A DNA stretch of 41,399 bases from Alcaligenaceae bacterium. Its GTDB lineage: Bacteria > Pseudomonadota > Gammaproteobacteria > Burkholderiales > Burkholderiaceae_B. The DNA lies in assembly GCA_012518515.1 (NCBI GenBank), contig JAAYRZ010000151.1:1-41399 (forward strand). Reading direction: 5' to 3'. Shown here piece by piece: positions 9,315-16,516 of this stretch. How positions within the stretch are numbered: the first letter of the stretch is position 1; every line of letters starts with the position of its first letter. Both the position numbers and the translations under genes were made by a program. The notes under the pieces are model-generated. The model did no database searches. It was not told where the DNA came from and saw only the letters and a list, made by a program, of their open reading frames with translations.

Positions 9315-9953
9315 ATGAAAATTAAGTCTATGCGTTTAGGTGGTATCGTTTTAGCAGCTACCATGGTTGCCGGTTGTGCTACTCAGGGTGGACAGACTGC
9401 TACGGGTGCAGGTGTAGGCGCAGCCTTAGGTGCTGGGTTGGGTGCCCTTATCGGTGATAGCTCCAAAGCAGCAGGTATTGGTGCTGGTATCGGTGCAGTA
9501 GCTGGTGGTATTGTCGGTTATAACTGGGATCGTCTACGTGGTAACATCAACGACGCTGGCGGTCAGGAGCTAGGGATTACGACTACTCAGATGCCTGACG
9601 GTAGCCTTAAGGTGCTTATCCCTGAAAGTGCGACCTTTGATACTGGTAAATACGATCTAAAACCAGATTTATATCCGATTTTGAATCAAGTAGCTGCTGA
9701 GATGAATGCACATCAGCAATTACGCATCAAGTCAGTTGGTCATACAGATAGTACAGGTTCAATATCAATTAACCAGCCGCTATCTAATAACCGTGCTTCA
9801 GCGGTAACTAACTACTTATCAAGTCAGGGTGTAAGTCAGTCTCGCATGATGGTTGAAGGCCGTGCAGCTAATGACCCAATCGCGTCTAATGACACCGCAG
9901 AAGGTCGTCGTATGAATCGCCGTGTTGAGCTATTCTTATACGCTGTACAATAG
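9315..9953 (+). CDS. OmpA-family lipoprotein with glycine zipper (YiaD-like)
   Basis: This outer-membrane lipoprotein probably anchors the envelope to peptidoglycan. I choose ATG 9315, six bases after AGGAGA, giving 212 residues. This places a clean lipoprotein signal at the N-terminus, with lipobox VAGC and C21 as the lipidated residue; a longer frame opening at 9282 lacks this logic. Residues about 32-72 are a glycine-zipper stretch (repeats of GAGxGA and GAGIGA). Residues about 100-212 form an OmpA C-terminal domain in which D145 of HTDSTG and R202 of NRRVE are the expected meso-diaminopimelate contacts. It is a single-gene unit with its own predicted promoter and a strong hairpin at its 3' side. 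Confidence 0.92.
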   Translation: MKIKSMRLGGIVLAATMVAGCATQGGQTATGAGVGAALGAGLGALIGDSSKAAGIGAGIGAVAGGIVGYNWDRLRGNINDAGGQELGITTTQMPDGSLKVLIPESATFDTGKYDLKPDLYPILNQVAAEMNAHQQLRIKSVGHTDSTGSISINQPLSNNRASAVTNYLSSQGVSQSRMMVEGRAANDPIASNDTAEGRRMNRRVELFLYAVQ

Positions 9954-9996
9954 TCGGTTTTTTTGAGGTGATATAAGTCACCCAGAAGTCACTCAT

Positions 9997-10022
9997 AAAG
10001 GCAAAGCTTAGGCTTTGCCTTT
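9997..10022. terminator. Hairpin between convergent genes, probable terminator
   Basis: A perfect 11-bp stem AAAGGCAAAGC / GCTTTGCCTTT with loop TTAG lies between the stop codons of the lipoprotein gene and of the minus-strand NRDE gene. The U-tract is short on the plus side (TTATTAATTT). Confidence 0.75.
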
Positions 10023-10023
10023 A

Positions 10024-10932
10024 TTAATTTGAGCTTAGGAACAGTTCGGCTTTTTGATAGAAGAAGACTTGGTGGGTGGTTTGACCTTCCGCATTAAAAC
10101 TACGTTCAGCCATAAATGAGCTGCCATCCTTAAAACTCAGGATAATACTCGAGCAGCGAGTGCCGTACTCGGGACTAATGATAAATGGGCTGCTTAGAAG
10201 CTTTTCAAAACCATCGCTCACACCAGTCTTTGGTAGTAAGTGATCCGGTGCCTGATTATTGTCAGCGAGCTTTTCAAAAATCTCATTAGTAAAATCAATC
10301 ACTGTGCCGCTACTTAGATCGGCCAGCGCCTTACTTTGAATTGAGTGAAGGTTAAAGGCATCAAGACTTTTACTTAACTCCTCAGTTTTGGGCCAGACCG
10401 TATATAAATCAGCATTAGACAAGGTATAGCTACCGGCTTTTAGTTCATGAGCTTGGTAGCTAGTATTCGTGCGCTTATCCGTGATGAACTGGTCTTTGTG
10501 GTTCTGCTTCAGTAGTTCGTAATTATTTAAATAATAAAGCTTTTGAGTATCGCCAAACACGAGATTAAAGCCATTGTAATCTTCTAGAGACCCTTGAGAC
10601 GCTAGAAAAGAGGCCATTTGCTCGTCCTCAAACCAATGGTGAGGCTGATTGGCTTGGTGGATTAAGGCATCGCGCACCAATGCGCCACGGCTTTTAGCAC
10701 TGCTACGCATGGTGAGCGGATCTCGAATATTGGTAATCAAAGCGGTACCGCCTTGTCGATTCATGCCTAGCCAAGTGCCACCCGCCTCTAAATCACGACC
10801 AGCGATGATTGCGTGTGAATCATGCCAGCGCTCGGCAAACGCAGTAGGGCGAGCATGGAACTCGTCACGATTAGCAGCAATAAATAAAGCAACTTCTTCC
10901 TCGGGCTGAAATCGAAAATAGGCGATACACAT
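10024..10932 (-). CDS. NRDE family protein (TANGO2 homologue)
   Basis: The protein has 302 residues and starts MCIAYFRF, followed by the family's defining AANRDEFHARPT segment at about 19-30. GRDLEAGGTWLGMNRQG follows near residue 45. The N-terminal Met-Cys and the NRDE motif are conserved from bacteria to the eukaryotic TANGO2 proteins. The molecular role is unsettled; haem and lipid handling have been proposed for eukaryotic relatives. No signal peptide is visible, so it is probably cytoplasmic. It lies 8 bp after the DUF465 gene on the same strand and is likely co-transcribed with it. Confidence 0.88.
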   Translation of the reverse strand: MCIAYFRFQPEEEVALFIAANRDEFHARPTAFAERWHDSHAIIAGRDLEAGGTWLGMNRQGGTALITNIRDPLTMRSSAKSRGALVRDALIHQANQPHHWFEDEQMASFLASQGSLEDYNGFNLVFGDTQKLYYLNNYELLKQNHKDQFITDKRTNTSYQAHELKAGSYTLSNADLYTVWPKTEELSKSLDAFNLHSIQSKALADLSSGTVIDFTNEIFEKLADNNQAPDHLLPKTGVSDGFEKLLSSPFIISPEYGTRCSSIILSFKDGSSFMAERSFNAEGQTTHQVFFYQKAELFLSSN

Positions 10933-10940
10933 CGGACTAC

Positions 10941-11168
10941 TTATTCCTGTCCATTGGCTTCAAGTAGCAAATCGTAGATTTTGTCTTTAAGGGCAAGCTT
11001 TTCTTTTTTCAGCTGATCAATATTCAAGTCAGCATGAATGGCCGTGGCCGCATTTTTTTCCATACGAATGATCTTGTGATCAAGTTCGTTATGTTGATCG
11101 AACAGCTTTTCGAAATGGGGGTCGTCTTGGCGTAGTCTGGCGATTAAATCTCGATGCTCTGGAAACAT
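10941..11168 (-). CDS. YdcH/DUF465 family small protein
   Basis: I place the start at the ATG whose last base on the plus strand is 11168. It is preceded by AAAAGGACAG and gives 75 residues beginning MFPEHRDLIARL. A longer frame up to 11216 lacks family resemblance at its N-terminus. The protein is a charged helical hairpin with the typical DPHFEKLFDQHNELDHKI motif and a Lys-rich LKKEKLALKDKIYDLL C-terminal helix. The function of DUF465 is unknown; members are small cytoplasmic coiled-coil proteins. Confidence 0.9.
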   Translation of the reverse strand: MFPEHRDLIARLRQDDPHFEKLFDQHNELDHKIIRMEKNAATAIHADLNIDQLKKEKLALKDKIYDLLLEANGQE

Positions 11169-11225
11169 AGTCTGTCCTTTTAAAGATGAGTAATGTCCCA
11201 TGAGAGGGACTCTCAATAAACAAGA

Positions 11226-11264
11226 TGAGTACTAAAAGCCTCTTGGATGAATGGATAGTACTCA
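11226..11264. repeat. Inverted repeat in the panD-DUF465 gap
   Basis: TGAGTACTA (11226-11234) and TAGTACTCA (11256-11264) form a perfect 9-bp inverted repeat with a 21-bp spacer. It lies just upstream of the DUF465 start and after the panD stop on the minus strand. It could be an operator, an mRNA hairpin or an inefficient terminator; there is no T-run on either side. Confidence 0.5.
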
Positions 11265-11285
11265 CTTATATTATCGTTTAAAAGA

Positions 11286-11669
11286 CTACTTGATTGTTGC
11301 TTCTGTCTCGTAATCCAGAATTTCCTGAATGGTATTATCAGGGTTCATGATCGCTACTTTGGGGCGGTGGTTCTGGGCTTCTTCGTTGCTGACAAAGACA
11401 TAGGACATAATGATGATCACATCCCCTTTTTGTACTAGACGTGCTGCTGCACCGTTTAAGCAGATGACACCACTGCCGCGGGCACCTTCGATAACATAGG
11501 TTTCTAGACGGGCACCGTTGTTGTTGTTAACGATGGCTACTTTTTCGTTGGCTAGGAGACCAACCGCGTCCATAATATCGCGGTCAATGGTTACTGAACC
11601 GATATAGTTTAAATCAGCTTCTGTCACCACAGCACGGTGAATTTTGCTGTTCATCATGATACGCATCAT
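11286..11669 (-). CDS. panD: Aspartate 1-decarboxylase PanD (pyruvoyl enzyme)
   Basis: PanD makes beta-alanine from L-aspartate for pantothenate and coenzyme A synthesis in the cytoplasm. It is made as a proenzyme that cleaves itself between G24 and S25, here within YIGSVTID, turning S25 into the pyruvoyl cofactor. K9, H11 and the downstream [19 protein letters not shown] core are conserved. The 127-residue length matches the family (E. coli 126). The start M-M-R aligns with M-I-R of E. coli, supporting this ATG. It follows the SWIB gene by 22 bp on the same strand. The other pantothenate genes (panB, panC) are not in the window. Confidence 0.96.
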   Translation of the reverse strand: MMRIMMNSKIHRAVVTEADLNYIGSVTIDRDIMDAVGLLANEKVAIVNNNNGARLETYVIEGARGSGVICLNGAAARLVQKGDVIIIMSYVFVSNEEAQNHRPKVAIMNPDNTIQEILDYETEATIK

Positions 11670-11691
11670 AACTTTCTCTTTGTTAAGTGGA

Positions 11692-11970
11692 TTATTTAGT
11701 AGATGTTAAGTGTTGACTGACTAACTTAGTCATTTCAAACATATTAACTTGATCTTTAGCAAAAATTGGGCGTAATTTGTCGTCGGCATTAATGTTGCGA
11801 CGATTGGCGGGATCCTGAAGGTCATTAGCTTTGATGTAATCCCATATTTTTTTGGTTACTTCAGTGCGTGGAAGGGGAGCTGCGCCGACAATGACGGCGA
11901 GCTCAGCACTTGGTGTAACAGGCTTCATAAAGGCGCTATTAGTTTTACGCGCTGTTTTTTTGGTGGTCAT
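11692..11970 (-). CDS. SWIB/MDM2 domain-containing small protein
   Basis: The 92-residue protein has a basic N-terminus ([10 protein letters not shown]) followed by one SWIB domain (about 18-90) with [20 protein letters not shown] and the [14 protein letters not shown] segment. SWIB domains are best known from eukaryotic chromatin remodelling, and stand-alone versions occur in Chlamydia and many betaproteobacteria. A DNA- or nucleoid-related role is possible but unproven. I chose the ATG ending at 11970, which follows AAAGAGAAA, rather than the longer frame to 12003. It seems to be the first gene of a minus-strand series with panD. Confidence 0.88.
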   Translation of the reverse strand: MTTKKTARKTNSAFMKPVTPSAELAVIVGAAPLPRTEVTKKIWDYIKANDLQDPANRRNINADDKLRPIFAKDQVNMFEMTKLVSQHLTSTK

Positions 11971-12076
11971 AAAATTTCTCTTTAATATTGTAAGTCGCAG
12001 CACTTAGTGGCAAAGTGATTGCCTTCCGCGCGAAGCGTGATATTGTACGGTATTAATTACTCAAATATTTTTAAAT

Positions 12077-12106
12077 ACTGTAGTAAAAAGCTAAAATAGC
12101 TACAGT
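12077..12106 (+). repeat. Inverted repeat in the pyrC leader
   Basis: ACTGTAG (12077-12083) and CTACAGT (12100-12106) form a perfect 7-bp inverted repeat with a 16-bp spacer, 34 bp before the pyrC ATG. It could be an operator or a leader hairpin. Confidence 0.4.
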
Positions 12107-12140
12107 CTAAGATTTAAGCAGTTTTTGATTAGGATATATT

Positions 12141-13220
12141 ATGCAAATTACAGAGGATAAAATCACCTTGGTACGTCCGGATGACTGGCACCTGCACCTG
12201 AGAGATGGTGAGGCCTTAGCTCATGTGGTGGCTGATACCGCCAGGCAGGTGAAGCGTGCGATCATTATGCCGAATCTGGTGCCACCGGTAGTGGCTACTG
12301 AGCAGGCCCAAGCCTATCATCAACGGATTGTGGCTGCTTTGCAGGCAGCTGCTGATGCGCAGAGTGATGATTCGCTCAAGACCTTTGAGCCTTTGATGAC
12401 TCTGTACTTAACTGATAATACGCCAGCTGATGAGATTGTCAAGGCCAAAGAGTCTGGACTGGTTCATGCGGTTAAGCTGTATCCAGCTGGTGCTACAACT
12501 AACTCTGATGCCGGAGTGACGGATTTATTAGGGCATTGTTCAGCAGCGTTGGAGCAAATGCAAAAGTTAGGTATGCCACTATTAGTGCACGGTGAGGTGA
12601 CTGATCCGGAGATTGATGTATTTGACCGAGAAGCCGTGTTTATTGATCGCGTGATGTTGCCTTTGCGTCAGCGTTTCCCTGAGCTCAAGGTGGTTTTTGA
12701 ACATATTACGACCAAAGAGGGAGCGTATTATGTGCGTGATGCAGAAGGACCAGTAGCGGCTACGATTACTCCGCAGCATCTGCTTTATAATCGTAATGCC
12801 ATTTTTACCGGTGGTTTGCAGCCACATTATTATTGCCTACCTGTTTTGAAGCGTGAGATACATCGTCAAGCGCTGCTTGAGGTTGCAACAAGTGGCTCGC
12901 CACGATTCTTTATGGGGACTGATAGCGCACCTCATGCGAAGACGCTCAAGGAGCAGGCCTGTGGTTGTGCTGGTTGCTATTCAGCTTTACATGCCTTGGA
13001 GCTTTATGTTGAGGCTTTTGACAAGGCGGGTAAACTAGAGCAATTAGAGGGCTTTACGAGTTTCCATGGTCCGGATTTTTATGGCTTAGCTAGAAATACT
13101 GAAACAGTTACGCTCAAGCGAGATACCTACCAAATTCCTAGTGCCTTGCCATTTGTTAATGGGGATACTTTAATTCCTCTAGCAGCAGGTACAGAGCTGA
13201 GCTGGACACTTCAAGCTTAG
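12141..13220 (+). CDS. pyrC: Dihydroorotase PyrC
   Basis: PyrC cyclises N-carbamoyl-aspartate to dihydroorotate in pyrimidine synthesis. The 359-residue protein is the E. coli-like (type II) form of about 350 residues. The first zinc ligands are H17 and H19 in DDWHLHLRDG. K112 in HAVKLYPAGATTNS is the predicted carboxylated bridging lysine. VHGEV and the FEHITTKEGA segment carry further histidine ligands, and GTDSAPH carries the catalytic aspartate. The ATG follows AGGA at six bases. It is divergent from the SWIB gene across 170 bp and is followed after 16 bp by an O-methyltransferase gene. Confidence 0.97.
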   Translation: MQITEDKITLVRPDDWHLHLRDGEALAHVVADTARQVKRAIIMPNLVPPVVATEQAQAYHQRIVAALQAAADAQSDDSLKTFEPLMTLYLTDNTPADEIVKAKESGLVHAVKLYPAGATTNSDAGVTDLLGHCSAALEQMQKLGMPLLVHGEVTDPEIDVFDREAVFIDRVMLPLRQRFPELKVVFEHITTKEGAYYVRDAEGPVAATITPQHLLYNRNAIFTGGLQPHYYCLPVLKREIHRQALLEVATSGSPRFFMGTDSAPHAKTLKEQACGCAGCYSALHALELYVEAFDKAGKLEQLEGFTSFHGPDFYGLARNTETVTLKRDTYQIPSALPFVNGDTLIPLAAGTELSWTLQA

Positions 13221-13236
13221 ATTAGTAGGAGGGATA

Positions 13237-13932
13237 ATGGCAATTGGTTCAGGTGAAAAGGCGCTGGTTGATTTGTATCGTGCGGGTGAAGTAGATGACT
13301 ATATCTATGAGCACTTAATAGCTCAGGATGAGTTGATGGCTGAGATTTTGTCGCGTTCAACTCAGCAAGAGATTCCGCTGATTAATGTATCACCAGCTCA
13401 GGGCAAGTTTTTAAAGTTTTTAGTGCAGTTGATGAGTGCCAAGCGAGTACTAGAGATAGGTACATTAGCCGCCTATAGCACCATCTGGATGGCTTCTGCC
13501 TTAGATGAAGACGGTAAGATTATTACACTAGACTTTGATGAGAGGCATGTAGCGATTGCCCGCGACAATATTGAATTCGCAGGTATGAGCAATAAAATCG
13601 ATGTGATTCATGGTCTTGCTACAACCAGCTTGGAGCAGTTGATTCAAGAGGGGGTGGAGCCTTTTGACTTTGTATTTATTGATGCCGATAAGGGTAATAA
13701 TCCGACTTATCTTGAGTTATCCTTACAGCTCTCACGGCCCGGTACCGTGATTGTTGCTGATAATGTCGTGCGGCGTGGCAAGATAATTGATGAAAGCGCT
13801 AAAGGTAGCAATATTGACGGTCTGAAAAAGTTTTTTGAAATAGTGAGTAACCATCCACAGCTAGAAGCAACCGCCCTACAAACAGTGGGTGCTAAAAGCT
13901 GGGATGGATTTGCCATGCTTATCGTTAAGTAG
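13237..13932 (+). CDS. SAM-dependent O-methyltransferase (family 3, COMT-like)
   Basis: This cytoplasmic protein of 231 residues has a class I methyltransferase fold. The SAM site is VLEIGTLAAYSTIWMASAL (about 70-88), with LDFDE as the acidic ribose-binding strand. DFVFIDADKGNNPTY and VADNVVRRG hold the aspartates and asparagine that bind the divalent metal in catechol-type enzymes. The usual FTGYS of the family reads LAAYS here. The substrate is unknown; bacterial members methylate catechols and similar compounds. A strong AGGAGG site precedes the ATG, and the gene lies 16 bp after pyrC, so co-transcription is likely. It ends 4 bp from the oppositely oriented uup gene. Confidence 0.9.
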   Translation: MAIGSGEKALVDLYRAGEVDDYIYEHLIAQDELMAEILSRSTQQEIPLINVSPAQGKFLKFLVQLMSAKRVLEIGTLAAYSTIWMASALDEDGKIITLDFDERHVAIARDNIEFAGMSNKIDVIHGLATTSLEQLIQEGVEPFDFVFIDADKGNNPTYLELSLQLSRPGTVIVADNVVRRGKIIDESAKGSNIDGLKKFFEIVSNHPQLEATALQTVGAKSWDGFAMLIVK

Positions 13933-13936
13933 CGTT

Positions 13937-15763
13937 TTAACTAGGGTCCTTGCTTTCAAGAGTTTCCCAGCGTTCAAATAGCTTTTCTAGCTCCTGATTA
14001 AGCGATTCAAGTTTGTCTTGAATCGCTTTCGCTTTGTCGGATCCATCTGCGTAGGTATCCGGGTGGCTTAATTGTTCAGAAAGTGCAGCTTGTTTGCTTT
14101 CTAATTGGGCGATTTTTTCGGGCAATTCATCTAGCTCTTTTTGCTCCCAAGGGCTGATACGATTAGAGCGTGTGTTACGGCGCTTGTTATCCTCTGCGGA
14201 TTTGGTGTCAGTCTCTGTATTTTCGTTTGCTTTAGGGGTCTCAGTGGTTTTTTCAGTATGAGCTTTTAACTTAGTTTGTGCTAACCAGTCTTCATAGCCA
14301 CCAACATAATCTCGCCAAGTGGCATCACCTTCGTAAGCAATGGTTTGTGTAACCACATTGTCTAGGAAACTACGGTCATGACTGACTAAAAGAACAGTAC
14401 CCTTGAATTCTTGGATTAACTCTTCTAAAAGCTCAAGAGTTTCAATATCTAGATCATTAGTCGGCTCATCCATAACCAACACATTGGCAGGGCGGGCAAA
14501 TAAACGGGCCATCAGGAGTCTAGCTCGCTCACCGCCAGAGAGGGTGCTAACAGGGGATTGAGCACGGGCAGGAGAAAACAGGAAATCTCCCAAGTAGCTC
14601 ATCACATGTAGACGCTTATCACCAATCTCTACCCACTCACTGCCTGGGTTAATCACTTCGGTCAGTTTGGCGTTTTCATCTAACTGCTCGCGCATTTGAT
14701 CAAAATAAGCAATGTTTAGGTTAGTGCCAAGCTTAACGGTGCCTTCTTTAGGCTCTAAAAGACCAAGTATGATCTTTAAAAGAGTAGTTTTGCCGACGCC
14801 ATTAGGGCCGATGAGGCCGATGCGGTCTCCTCTTAGGATAGTGGTGCTGTAATCTCTAATGACTTCCTTGTCACCAAAACGATGAGAGATGTTTTTGAGC
14901 TCGGCGACAATCTTGCCAGAGCGGTCACCTGCGTCAATCGCAAAACTGACGTTACCTTGGCGTTCACGGCGTGCCTGGCGTTCGACCCTTAAAGCCTTGA
15001 GTCGTCGCACTCGTCCTTCGTTGCGTGTGCGTCTTGCTTCAATGCCTTTGCGGATCCAGACTTCCTCTTGGGCGAGGAATTTATCAAAACGCTCTTGTTC
15101 TTTTGCTTGGGCTTCGAGCCACTCTGCTTTATAGTCTTGCCAGCGACTAAAATTACCCGGGAAACTGAATAATTGGCCAAGATCTAATTCGACAATACGA
15201 TTAGTGACATTGTCCAAGAAGCGGCGGTCGTGGGTAATGATGACGCAATTAATATTGTTTTGCTTGACTTGCTGCTCTAGCCAGTTAATCCCTTCAAAGT
15301 CCAAGTGGTTAGTCGGCTCATCTAGTAGTAGTAAATCAGCGTCTTCAACAAAAGCACGAGCTAGAGCAATACGTTTGCGGGTGCCACCAGAGAGTCCAGC
15401 AATCTTTGCCTCAGGGTTGAGGCCTAAGTCATCAATAATGGCTTGAGCTCGGGCAGGCTTAGCCCAATCTTCTGTTTTGAGGTAGTCACCGGCAATGCTT
15501 TCTAAAACAGTTAAGTCTGGATCCAGTTCAGGTTCCTGCTCTACTGTAATTACCTTAAGCCCGCTTTGGCGTTGAATTTCGCCATCATCGGCTTCAGTGC
15601 GACCGTCTAGAAGGCGTAACAAAGAGGACTTACCGGCGCCGTTACGACCAATCAAGCCAATACGCTCGCCCTCGGCAATAATTAGATCGGCTTTATCTAG
15701 TAAGGCGTGATGACCGTAAGAAAGGCTGACTTTTAAAAGGGTAATAAGAGGCTGAGCTGACAT
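13937..15763 (-). CDS. uup: ABC-F ATPase Uup
   Basis: This is a soluble protein of 608 residues with two ABC ATPase domains and no membrane segments. Walker A motifs are GRNGAGKS (39-46) and GPNGVGKT (about 319-326). Signatures are LSGGTRKR and LSGGERAR, and Walker B motifs are LLLLDEPTNHLD and VLVMDEPTNDLD. A charged linker follows (about 525-550), and then a C-terminal coiled-coil of about 55 residues, which is the Uup DNA/ribosome-binding tail and separates it from EttA. ABC-F proteins act on the ribosome; Uup also affects precise transposon excision. No clear ribosome binding site precedes its ATG. It is convergent with the methyltransferase gene. Confidence 0.93.
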   Translation of the reverse strand: MSAQPLITLLKVSLSYGHHALLDKADLIIAEGERIGLIGRNGAGKSSLLRLLDGRTEADDGEIQRQSGLKVITVEQEPELDPDLTVLESIAGDYLKTEDWAKPARAQAIIDDLGLNPEAKIAGLSGGTRKRIALARAFVEDADLLLLDEPTNHLDFEGINWLEQQVKQNNINCVIITHDRRFLDNVTNRIVELDLGQLFSFPGNFSRWQDYKAEWLEAQAKEQERFDKFLAQEEVWIRKGIEARRTRNEGRVRRLKALRVERQARRERQGNVSFAIDAGDRSGKIVAELKNISHRFGDKEVIRDYSTTILRGDRIGLIGPNGVGKTTLLKIILGLLEPKEGTVKLGTNLNIAYFDQMREQLDENAKLTEVINPGSEWVEIGDKRLHVMSYLGDFLFSPARAQSPVSTLSGGERARLLMARLFARPANVLVMDEPTNDLDIETLELLEELIQEFKGTVLLVSHDRSFLDNVVTQTIAYEGDATWRDYVGGYEDWLAQTKLKAHTEKTTETPKANENTETDTKSAEDNKRRNTRSNRISPWEQKELDELPEKIAQLESKQAALSEQLSHPDTYADGSDKAKAIQDKLESLNQELEKLFERWETLESKDPS

Positions 15764-15879
15764 AAATAAGATAAATTAAGATTTAAAATAAGTTCGAGAG
15801 GTTATTATAGTTGAATTGGTTTTTTTAGATTTGAAACTAAATACCGTACACTTTTGTTGAAACAAAATAATTAGTATTC

Positions 15880-15920
15880 TTCAAATTTATATTTGAATTT
15901 TCTAATATTAACGTTACACT
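15880..15920 (+). promoter_or_regulatory. Dyad overlapping a possible promoter of the SCO-propeller operon
   Basis: TTCAAAT (15880-15886) and ATTTGAA (15891-15897) form an 18-bp dyad. It overlaps a candidate promoter TTGAAT (15893-15898) / TACACT (15915-15920) with a 16-bp spacer. A regulator bound to the dyad would cover the -35. The region is very AT-rich, so chance symmetry is possible. Confidence 0.4.
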
Positions 15921-15955
15921 ATATTTGTTATTTTAATAATGAAATCAACATATCT

Positions 15956-16516
15956 ATGATGATTAAAAAGTTTATTGCTCAATTTTTAACTAGCTTCCTG
16001 GTTCTTGTCAGTGGTGCTACTTATGCTCAAGATATCACATTTGATTTGATTGATGAGCAGGGGCCGGTGACTCATGAGAGTTATCCAGGTAAGTATTTGT
16101 TGATGGCGATAGGTTATACCTCTTGTCCTGATATCTGTCCTACGACATTGTATGAAATTGGTGTGTCGATGAAGGCACTGCAAAAGCCAGATGCTATACA
16201 GCCTGTATTTATTACTATTGATCCGCTTAATGATGAAGTGGGGCGTTTAAATACCTACACGGGTTTTTTTGATAAGCGCATCGTCGGTTTGTCGGGGACT
16301 AAAGAAAATATTAAAAATCTTGCTAATCAATTGGGTGCAACGTACGGCTACACCTTAGATGGTCGAGAAATTGATGAGCCTGAACCGGGTATGCCGTATA
16401 CGGTTTATCACAGTGCACTAATTTACTTAATTAGTCCTGAGCGTGAAATTGTGGATGTCTTTGATTATCAAGTAGGGGCTGATGGTTTGACTGAGGCATT
16501 GGATGATATTTTATGA
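15956..16516 (+). CDS. SCO1/SenC family copper chaperone-like thioredoxin-fold protein
   Basis: This periplasmic protein of 186 residues has an N-terminal signal peptide, MMIKKF through ATYAQ, with a predicted cut after A24. The thioredoxin fold holds the copper-binding CPDIC motif (C57 and C61) and the distant H152 in VYHSALIYL, the three ligands of SCO proteins. SCO proteins load copper into the CuA centre of cytochrome oxidase or act as thiol reductants. The start is one of two adjacent ATGs (15956, 15959); the ribosome binding site is weak. The stop overlaps the next gene by 4 bp (ATGA), so the two are translationally coupled. No cytochrome oxidase genes are in the window. Confidence 0.93.
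   Translation: MMIKKFIAQFLTSFLVLVSGATYAQDITFDLIDEQGPVTHESYPGKYLLMAIGYTSCPDICPTTLYEIGVSMKALQKPDAIQPVFITIDPLNDEVGRLNTYTGFFDKRIVGLSGTKENIKNLANQLGATYGYTLDGREIDEPEPGMPYTVYHSALIYLISPEREIVDVFDYQVGADGLTEALDDIL

Noticed and set aside
11169..11216. Extended start of the DUF465 protein at 11216
   Set aside because: A clear ribosome binding site AAAAGGACAG precedes the internal ATG at 11168, and the family begins with M-F-P-E-H.
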